From contig NZ_VIGH01000006.1 of assembly GCF_006704125.1 (NCBI RefSeq), positions 62,001 through 126,000 on the forward strand: a DNA stretch of 64,000 nucleotides. The letters run 5' to 3'. Of this stretch, positions 58,408-64,000 are shown one piece after another (position 1 is the stretch's first letter; every line of letters starts with the position of its first letter). Below the pieces are notes generated by a model. That model was given only the letters and a program-made list of their open reading frames with translations, did no database searches and had not been told where the DNA came from. Source of the stretch: Rhodococcus spelaei. Its GTDB lineage: Bacteria; Actinomycetota; Actinomycetes; Mycobacteriales; Mycobacteriaceae. Position numbers and translations under genes: made by a program.

Positions 58408-59360
58408 CCGCCGAAGAGCCGCTGGAGCGCACCGATCCGCGCGACCCCCATGCGATGACCAGGCGACAACTGCTGCGGCACAGCGCGTGGTTCGGGGCGG
58501 CTGTCGGGCTGTCGGTGGTCGGTGGCCAGGTCCTGTCGCATGTCGCGGGAACACCCGCCGGCGCCGCGACCCAGCGGCCGGCACTGCGATTCGCCCAGAT
58601 CAGCGACAGTCACATCGGCTTCCAGGGAACCGCGAACGGCGACGTCGTGGGCACGTTCGGCGAGGCGATCGGCCAGGTCAACGCGCTCGGTTACACCCCC
58701 GACTTCGTCATCCACACCGGCGACCTCACGCACCTGGCCACCCCCGGCCAGTTCGACCAGGTCAAACAGATGATGACCGGGCTCGGCACCCCGCACGTTT
58801 TCGTCGTGCCCGGCGAACACGACTCGATCGACGACGCCGGCCAGAAGTACCGGGCGGCCTTCGGTGCAGGCACCAGGGGGGACGGGTGGTACAGCTTCGA
58901 CATTGCGGGCGTACACGTCATCGGCCTGGTCAACACGCTCAACCTGAAGCTGCTCGGTCACCTGGGTCAGGACCAGCTCGAGTTCGTCCGCAAGGACGTC
59001 GCGGGGCTGGCCGACGACACCCCGATCGTGGTCTTCAGCCACATCCCGCTCTTCGCGATGTATCCGAGCTGGGGGTGGGGCACCGACGACGCCACGATCG
59101 CACTGAGCTATCTGCGCCGCTTCGCATCGGTCACCTGCCTCAACGGGCACGTGCACCAACTGTTCACGAAGACCGACGGCAACATCACCTTCCACAGCGG
59201 CACCACCACCGCGTACCCGCTGCCACACCCCGGCGACGGGCCCGCCCCCAAGCCTGTCACCCTGCCCGCGGGCAGACTGCACGACGCGCTCGGCATCCGC
59301 GAGGTCGGCTACGTCGAGGGCAGCCAGATGCTGGCGATCCGCGACCAGGTTCTGAAATGA
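58404..59360 (+). CDS. Tat-exported metallophosphoesterase
   Basis: The 318-residue protein has a twin-arginine signal (MTRRQLLRHSAWFGAAVGLSVVGG, 18-41) and a calcineurin-type phosphoesterase domain: D68 and H70 (ISDSHIG), GDLTH (106-110), SHIPL and NGHVHQ. The usual GNHD metal motif reads GEHD (137-140), an N-to-E change at a metal-bridging position that could alter metal choice or activity. GTG start, 4-nt overlap with the cupredoxin gene. Substrate unknown. Confidence 0.88.
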   Translation: MTAEEPLERTDPRDPHAMTRRQLLRHSAWFGAAVGLSVVGGQVLSHVAGTPAGAATQRPALRFAQISDSHIGFQGTANGDVVGTFGEAIGQVNALGYTPDFVIHTGDLTHLATPGQFDQVKQMMTGLGTPHVFVVPGEHDSIDDAGQKYRAAFGAGTRGDGWYSFDIAGVHVIGLVNTLNLKLLGHLGQDQLEFVRKDVAGLADDTPIVVFSHIPLFAMYPSWGWGTDDATIALSYLRRFASVTCLNGHVHQLFTKTDGNITFHSGTTTAYPLPHPGDGPAPKPVTLPAGRLHDALGIREVGYVEGSQMLAIRDQVLK

Positions 59361-59806
59361 ACGCCGCGGCTACGGGGCTCCGGGTCTCGCTCGCCGGGGC
59401 CGTCGCCGTCGGCGGCTACGTCCACGCCGACCTGTACCTGAACCACGGCTACCGGTACGTCCACGTCATCGGGCCGTCGTTCCTGCTGCAGGCCGCCGTG
59501 TCGTTCGCCGTCGCTGTGCTGGTGTTGCTCGGTGGGCCGTGGTGGCTGCGCGCGGTGGCAGCGTTGCTGTCGGCGGGGGCGCTGGCGGCGTTGGCCTTGT
59601 CGCGCTCGGTGGGTCTGTTCGGGTTCACCGAGCGTGGCTGGGAACCCTCGCCGCAGGTGGCGATCAGCGTGGTGGCCGAGGTCGCGACCCTGGCCTTGTG
59701 TGCGGTTGAGCTGACGAGGGCGCGGCGGCGCCACATCAAGCGCCCGTCTCCACGGCGTTCTGGTATGTCGTCCGACAGTTCGGGTGCTGTGCGGCAACAA
59801 CTTTGA
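59357..59806 (+). CDS. Small integral membrane protein
   Basis: The 149-residue protein has four predicted membrane segments (about 8-25, 40-60, 64-84 and 100-119) and a conserved-looking loop YVHADLYLNHGYRYVHVIGPSFLLQ with three His residues near the membrane face. The Arg-rich C-terminus is cytoplasmic. ATG 59357 overlaps the phosphoesterase stop (ATGA). It is the last gene of the cupredoxin operon. Family not named. Confidence 0.75.
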   Translation: MNAAATGLRVSLAGAVAVGGYVHADLYLNHGYRYVHVIGPSFLLQAAVSFAVAVLVLLGGPWWLRAVAALLSAGALAALALSRSVGLFGFTERGWEPSPQVAISVVAEVATLALCAVELTRARRRHIKRPSPRRSGMSSDSSGAVRQQL

Positions 59807-59946
59807 TGTGACGCAGGATCTCGGGCACGTTCAGGTGTTGACGGGAGCATCTATCCTCGTCTTGTCGTGAACTGAACTCGACAGTCCGTGAATGAGAGCG
59901 GAGGACCCACGATGTCCGCACCCGATGCTCCCGCTCCGGACCGGCC

Positions 59947-60096
59947 CTGACGGCGCAGGGGTTCGTTCGAGCCCGTCCCGGACTGCTCCCACCTGCCCCG
60001 CTGCAGCCGGGTGAAGTTGTGCCGGTAGATATTCCGCTAGGTCAGTCGGCGACGATGTTCCGGGCCGGTGAGCAACTGCGGCTGGTCGTCGCCGGC
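59947..60096 (+). pseudogene. Remnant of a CocE/NonD-type hydrolase C-terminus
   Basis: One frame encodes ARPGLLPPAPLQPGEVVPVDIPLGQSATMFRAGEQLRLVVAG, the PGExVPVDIxLxxSxTxFRAGExLRL pattern that ends X-Pro dipeptidyl-peptidase/CocE hydrolases. There is no catalytic domain upstream and no proper start. The remainder of the gene has been lost. A 12-codon frame with a good ribosome site (ATG 59912) lies just before it and ends where it starts. Confidence 0.6.
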
Positions 60097-60483
60097 CTAG
60101 GTCGCCTCGGTGTCGAACGTCGGACGTTCGCCGGCGGCGAGCGGCGTCGCGGGTCCGAACACCGGCGCGGTCCCGGGCGTTACGCGCGGGACGGGCGGGC
60201 GCCCGGTGAACAGCGAGTCGTCGCCGCCGAACAGGTGATCGGTGATGAGTTGCCGTGGACCCTGGCGCAGCCGCTGCAGATCTTCGAGTGGCTTTCGAAG
60301 TTCTTCCAGCTCGGGTCCCAATCCGTCCTTGAACTGTTCCTGGGTGTCCGTCGCGAACTGACGGGCGCGCCGGAGAAGCCCCGTGAAGGAGGTGACAGCG
60401 CCGGGCAGTCGCTCGGGGCCGAAGATGACCAGCGCGGCGAGGGCCAGGATCAGCACGTGATCCCAGCCGAGGTTGTTGAGCAT
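60097..60483 (-). CDS. tatB: Twin-arginine translocase subunit TatB-like
   Basis: The 128-residue protein has a single N-terminal membrane helix with the Tat motif (LNNLGWDHVLILALAALVIFGPERLPGA), followed by an amphipathic helix and a charged, disordered tail ending TFDTEAT. The residues FGPERLPG are typical of TatB. It begins 4 nt after the methyltransferase stop, so they are co-transcribed. Two Tat substrates (Rieske and phosphoesterase) are encoded close by, though the link is only positional. Confidence 0.85.
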   Translation of the reverse strand: MLNNLGWDHVLILALAALVIFGPERLPGAVTSFTGLLRRARQFATDTQEQFKDGLGPELEELRKPLEDLQRLRQGPRQLITDHLFGGDDSLFTGRPPVPRVTPGTAPVFGPATPLAAGERPTFDTEAT

Positions 60484-60487
60484 TGGT

Positions 60488-61348
60488 TCACTTCGCCAGG
60501 GTGAACTGCATGACGTCGAGGTGGCCGCTGCGGAACTGCGCCGCGCAGCCGGTCAGGTAGCGCATGTACTTATCGTAGGTCTGCTGGTCGGCGATCCGGA
60601 CTGCCTCGTCACGGTGCGCCTCCAGGTTCGCCGCCCAGCAGTCCAGCGTGCGGGCGTAGTGCGGCTGCAGCGACTGCACGGCGGTGACCTCGAAGCCGGC
60701 TGCCTGGGCGGGCCGGGTGACCCAGTCCGGCTCGGGCAGTTGGCCGCCGGGGAAGATCTCCCGAAGGATGAAGATCGCGAATCGCAGGTGCTCGCGGGTG
60801 AACTCGATGCCCCGCTCCGCCAGTGTGCCGCGCTGGTAGCCGATGATCGTGTGCAGCAGCATCCGGCCGTCGTCGGGGAGCATCTCGTGGCACCGGCGGA
60901 AGAACTCTTCGTACCGGTAGCGGCGGAAGTGCTCGAACGCGCCGATGCTGACGATCCGATCGACGCGGCCGTCGAACTGCTCCCAGCCCTGCAGTCTGAC
61001 CTCGGTCTTGCGGATCCCGGCCGCCTGCGCGCACACCCGTTCGGCGTAGTCGCGCTGGTTGCGGCTCAGGGTGAGCCCGATCGCGTCGACGTCGAACTTC
61101 TCCACCGCGCGGACCATCGCCCCGCCCCACCCGCACCCCACGTCCAGCAGGGTCATTCCGGGGCGTAGGTCGCACTTTCCGAGGGCGAGGTCGATCTTGG
61201 CGGTCTGGGCCTGTGCCAAGGTCATCTCGGGGCGCTCGAAGTAGGCGCAGCTGTAGGTCATGCTCGGATCGAGGAACAGTCGGAAGTAGTCGTCCGAGAG
61301 GTCGTAGTGCGCCTGGACGCTCTTGTAGAACGGTGCGAGACCCGGCAT
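60488..61348 (-). CDS. Cyclopropane/mycolic acid methyltransferase family
   Basis: The 286-residue protein matches CmaA/PcaA/MmaA and CFA synthase: HYDLSDDYFRLFLDPSMTYSCAYF at the N-terminus, SAM motif VGCGWGG at 70-76, and GIEFTREHLRFAIFILREIFPGGQLPE. It uses S-adenosylmethionine to modify unsaturated acyl chains. Size equals that of mycobacterial paralogues. Start ATG 61348 is chosen because GAGAGGGG precedes it; a longer reading adds 17 non-family residues. Exact product (cyclopropane, methyl branch) cannot be read from sequence. Confidence 0.92.
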   Translation of the reverse strand: MPGLAPFYKSVQAHYDLSDDYFRLFLDPSMTYSCAYFERPEMTLAQAQTAKIDLALGKCDLRPGMTLLDVGCGWGGAMVRAVEKFDVDAIGLTLSRNQRDYAERVCAQAAGIRKTEVRLQGWEQFDGRVDRIVSIGAFEHFRRYRYEEFFRRCHEMLPDDGRMLLHTIIGYQRGTLAERGIEFTREHLRFAIFILREIFPGGQLPEPDWVTRPAQAAGFEVTAVQSLQPHYARTLDCWAANLEAHRDEAVRIADQQTYDKYMRYLTGCAAQFRSGHLDVMQFTLAK

Positions 61349-61658
61349 CGCCGAACCCCTCTCGTCGTCGATCGGTGGATCCCTCTGTCGGGTACACACG
61401 AGCGGACCGGGTTCGGGGTTCAGTGCCGGTCCGACCAGAGCGGCGCTGCGTGTGTCGAGCTCACCGAAATGCAGTGGCGGCGGGTGAATTCAGTGGTGTC
61501 GGGTGAGGAGCGAGCGCGAATCAGTGTCGGCGACAGGGGTCGTCGATACCTCGGGGATGGGGGCAGACGCGAGACCATCCGGACTCTATTCTAGAGGATG
61601 TTCCTGACGGTCTACGACCTGATCGGGGCCGTCTTCCCGCTATCGGAGGAGCCCCAAG
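61349..61658. other. Divergent intergenic region
   Basis: This 310-nt gap holds the promoters of the leftward methyltransferase-tatB pair and the rightward secreted protein. An A/T-rich CTATTCTAGAG stretch (61584-61594) about 65 nt before the latter start could be a -10 region. No gene seen. Confidence 0.4.
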
Positions 61659-62267
61659 ATGAAACTTCAGAAGGCCGCGGTGTTGTCCGTGGCCGTAGTT
61701 GCGGCGATGGGGATCGGCGCCGGTACCTCCTATGCCAATTCGGCTCCGCCGCAAGGTGATGCGACGGTGGGATACCAGACGTCGGTGCAGCCGGGAGGTC
61801 GGTCGGTGGCAACGGTGCTCGATTCGGGCGCCTTCAAGCTCGCATCGGGGGGGACCGCGGTCGACGTCGTCGACAACGCCGGTGCTCAACTCGACCGTAT
61901 TCCGCTGGCCTACGGCATCGACGGAGCGCTCGTGCCGATTTCCGCCGCGATCGGCGGCGACGGGCGGTCGCTGACCCTGACGCCGCAGGCGCCGGATCCC
62001 GCCGTCCTCGGCGTGCACCCCGTCTACAGCCAGACCGCGTACCAGAACATGGTCACGCAGATCGAGTGGGGCTGGCTCCACGGAGGCCAGGTCAACGCGA
62101 ACATCGGTGCCGGCATCGGTGCCGTCGTCGGCTGCGTGCTGTTCCTGTTCGTCGGGTGCATCCCCGGCGCGGCGATCGGCGCGACCATCGGCGCGGTCAC
62201 CGGGGTCGTGAACGCGAATCCGGCCGCGCAGCCCGCGGTGTTCGACTTCCTGCGGACACTGCCCTGA
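61659..62267 (+). CDS. Secreted or surface protein with glycine-zipper C-terminus
   Basis: The 202-residue protein has a clear signal peptide (KLQKAAVLSVAVVAAMGIGAGTSYA, cleavage near residue 26), a soluble beta-type middle, and a C-terminal hydrophobic Gly/Ala zipper (NIGAGIGAVVGCVLFLFVGCIPGAAIGATIG). GGAGG lies 9 nt before ATG 61659. This pattern is common in uncharacterised Rhodococcus and Nocardia envelope proteins. Function unknown. Confidence 0.75.
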   Translation: MKLQKAAVLSVAVVAAMGIGAGTSYANSAPPQGDATVGYQTSVQPGGRSVATVLDSGAFKLASGGTAVDVVDNAGAQLDRIPLAYGIDGALVPISAAIGGDGRSLTLTPQAPDPAVLGVHPVYSQTAYQNMVTQIEWGWLHGGQVNANIGAGIGAVVGCVLFLFVGCIPGAAIGATIGAVTGVVNANPAAQPAVFDFLRTLP

Positions 62268-62317
62268 TCAGGCACCATGCCCGGTTCCCGGGCCCGCACT
62301 GCTGGTAGGGAGACTGC

Positions 62318-63280
62318 ATGGCAGCAGCCGTCGAGGTCCACGACCTCGTACTGCACTACGGAAAGACGCTCGCGCTGGGCGGAACCAGTTTCGCGGTTCC
62401 CGAGGGGACGGTCCTGGGCGTGCTCGGACCGAACGGCGCCGGCAAGACGACCGCGGTCCGCATCCTGGCGACGCTGCTCGTGGCGGACTCGGGTACGGCA
62501 TCGGTCTTCGGCCTCGACGTGGTGACCCGGGCTGACGAGGTGCGCGCCACCATCGGCCTGACCGGGCAGTTCGCCGCGGTCGACGAGTATCTGACGGGGT
62601 ACGAAAACCTGGAGATGGTGGGCCGGCTGTTCGGTGTCGGCAAGGCCGAGTCACGCAGGCGCGCCGACGAACTACTCGCCCGGTTCGATCTGCTCGACGC
62701 CCGCGACCGTACCGTCCGGCAGTACTCGGGCGGCATGCGCCGACGACTCGACATCGGCGCCAGCCTCATCGGGCGGCCGCGGGTGCTGTTCCTGGACGAG
62801 CCGACGACGGGTCTGGACCCGCGGAGCCGGATCGGGATGTGGGACTTCATCTCCGACCTCGTCCGCGACGGCACGACCATCCTCCTGACTACGCAGTACC
62901 TCGAGGAGGCCGACCGGCTCGCCGACTCGATCATCGTGCTGGACAAGGGTTTCGTCATTGCCGAGGGCACGCCCGATCAGCTCAAGAGTCAGGTCGGCGG
63001 GGAACGCCTCGAGTTCGTGCTCGCGGACATGGGGCAGGCCGAACGCGCCAGTGCGCTGCTGGCCCCGCTGGGGCGCGAACCGCCGAGCACGGACACGCAG
63101 GTCCGCCGGGTGAGTATGCCGGTGGACGGCGGCGCCGACGACCTCGTGGAGGCGCTGGCGCGGCTGAAGTCGGCGGGCATCGGCGTCCTCGACGTCGGGT
63201 TGCGACGGCCGAACCTCGACGACGTGTTCCTCAGCCTCACCGGACATCTGGTGGACGAAGCGGACGGTGACCGGTCATGA
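62318..63280 (+). CDS. DrrA-type ABC exporter ATPase
   Basis: The 320-residue ATPase has Walker A GPNGAGKT (37-44), the Q-loop TGQFAAVDEYLTG, signature YSGGMRRRLDIGASL and Walker B VLFLDEPTTGLDPRSR. The C-terminal 90 residues follow the daunorubicin-resistance (DrrA) subfamily with LRRPNLDDVFLSLTGH. It is coupled to the permease gene (ATGA). In actinobacteria such pairs export drugs or lipids; the substrate here is unknown. Confidence 0.92.
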   Translation: MAAAVEVHDLVLHYGKTLALGGTSFAVPEGTVLGVLGPNGAGKTTAVRILATLLVADSGTASVFGLDVVTRADEVRATIGLTGQFAAVDEYLTGYENLEMVGRLFGVGKAESRRRADELLARFDLLDARDRTVRQYSGGMRRRLDIGASLIGRPRVLFLDEPTTGLDPRSRIGMWDFISDLVRDGTTILLTTQYLEEADRLADSIIVLDKGFVIAEGTPDQLKSQVGGERLEFVLADMGQAERASALLAPLGREPPSTDTQVRRVSMPVDGGADDLVEALARLKSAGIGVLDVGLRRPNLDDVFLSLTGHLVDEADGDRS

Positions 63281-64000
63281 GGATCCTGCACGACTCGGCG
63301 ATCGTCGCCAAACGCAACCTGATCAAGGTCAAGCGGGTGCCCGACCTGCTGGTGTTCTCGACACTCTCGCCGATCATGTTCGTGCTGCTCTTCGCGTACG
63401 TGTTCGGCAGCGCCATCGCGGTGCCCGGGGTCAGTTACAAGGAGTTCCTGATGGCCGGGATCTTCGTCCAGACGGTGATCTTCGGGGCGACCATCACCGG
63501 AACGAGCCTCGCCGAGGACCTGCAGAAGGGCGTGATGGATCGGTTCCGGTCACTGCCGATGGCCCGGTCGGCAGTCGTGGTCGGCCGCACCGCCGCCGAC
63601 GTGGGAACCAATGTCCTGACGGTGGTGATCATGTCGCTGACCGGGCTGATCGTCGGTTGGCGCATTCACTCGTCGGTGTTCGAGGCGGCCGCGGCCTACG
63701 CGCTGCTGCTGCTGTTCGCCTACGCGATGTCGTGGCTGATGGCAGTGGTCGGGTTGACCGTCAAGACTCCCGAGGTCGTCAACAACGCCTCGTTCATCGT
63801 CATCTTTCCGCTCACCTTCATCGCGAACACGTTCGTGCCGAGCGACAACTTTCCCACCGTCCTCCGCACGCTCGCCGAGTGGAATCCGGTCTCGGCGGTG
63901 ACGCAGGCCGCGCGCGAGTTGTTCGGGAACACCAGCCCGGTGGTGCCGGTCGCCGACGTGTGGCCGCTGCAGCATCCGGTGCTCTACACCCTGGTGTGGG
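63277..64000 (+). CDS. DrrB-type ABC-2 exporter permease, truncated at the window end
   Basis: The first 241 codons are present. The translation starts MRILHDSAIVAKRNLIKVKR and has about five to six membrane segments and the ABC-2 features SLAEDLQKGVMDRFRSLPM and IFPLTFIANTFVPSDNFP. It overlaps the ATPase stop by 4 nt. The 3' end lies outside the window. Confidence 0.9.
   Translation, partial: MRILHDSAIVAKRNLIKVKRVPDLLVFSTLSPIMFVLLFAYVFGSAIAVPGVSYKEFLMAGIFVQTVIFGATITGTSLAEDLQKGVMDRFRSLPMARSAVVVGRTAADVGTNVLTVVIMSLTGLIVGWRIHSSVFEAAAAYALLLLFAYAMSWLMAVVGLTVKTPEVVNNASFIVIFPLTFIANTFVPSDNFPTVLRTLAEWNPVSAVTQAARELFGNTSPVVPVADVWPLQHPVLYTLVW

Noticed and set aside
60019-60504. A 161-codon plus-strand frame
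   Set aside because: Its first codons are the CocE remnant and the rest is antisense to tatB.

Overview
The window is high-GC actinobacterial DNA. It carries an actinobacterial-order nuo operon with a response regulator gene immediately upstream (the arrangement known around M. tuberculosis Rv3143), a cyclopropane/mycolate-type fatty-acid methyltransferase, IdeR-type iron boxes and many ATGA/GTGA start-stop overlaps. This points to a mycolic-acid-containing actinomycete, most likely Rhodococcus or Nocardia-like. Genus is inference.

Left part (1-23.9 kb). A ferric-siderophore ABC permease pair (one subunit fused to an RDD membrane domain) faces a small iron-regulated gene, with two IdeR-like boxes between them. 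A third box sits inside a good sigma-A-like promoter that reads toward a 13-bp GC hairpin and could make a small iron-controlled RNA. After a thioesterase and an unknown gene comes a leftward block: ndh, a receiver-domain regulator and nuoA-N. NuoE and NuoF are read as one continuous protein, and a GC-rich dispersed repeat has entered nuoA, nuoB and the fec permease gene. gdhA diverges from ndh across a near-perfect palindrome.

Centre (24-53.7 kb). An extracellular contractile injection system (eCIS; phage-tail-like, Afp/PVC/MAC relatives) is encoded almost entirely leftward. In transcription order: SARP regulator, small protein, sheath, tube, zinc-motif baseplate protein, proline-rich protein, DUF4255 terminator-like protein, AAA+ ATPase, small protein, inner-cap/LysM-like proteins, hub, spike, PAAR-like tip, gp25, two baseplate-J proteins, tail/fibre protein, DUF6519/beta-helix protein, and finally two cargo candidates. 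The first cargo candidate is a DUF4157 protein with HEMAH. The second shares only its N-terminal leader and has a different C-terminal domain. A degenerate copy of the 3' end of the beta-helix gene sits just before the second cargo gene. The cargo-end DNA is visibly richer in A/T, and a 5'-truncated XRE regulator marks the left border. A phospholipase-C-like enzyme without signal peptide flanks the right side.

Right part (53.8-64 kb). IclR regulator, ParB-like protein, secreted Ig-like protein and SnoaL-like protein are followed by a compact redox module: an ECF sigma factor translationally coupled to a membrane-anchored Rieske protein, then a cupredoxin lipoprotein, a Tat-exported metallophosphoesterase and a membrane protein. 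The sigma gene and the cupredoxin operon share an upstream motif. Then come a CocE-hydrolase remnant, tatB, a CFA/mycolate methyltransferase, a secreted protein, and a DrrAB-type ABC exporter that runs off the end.
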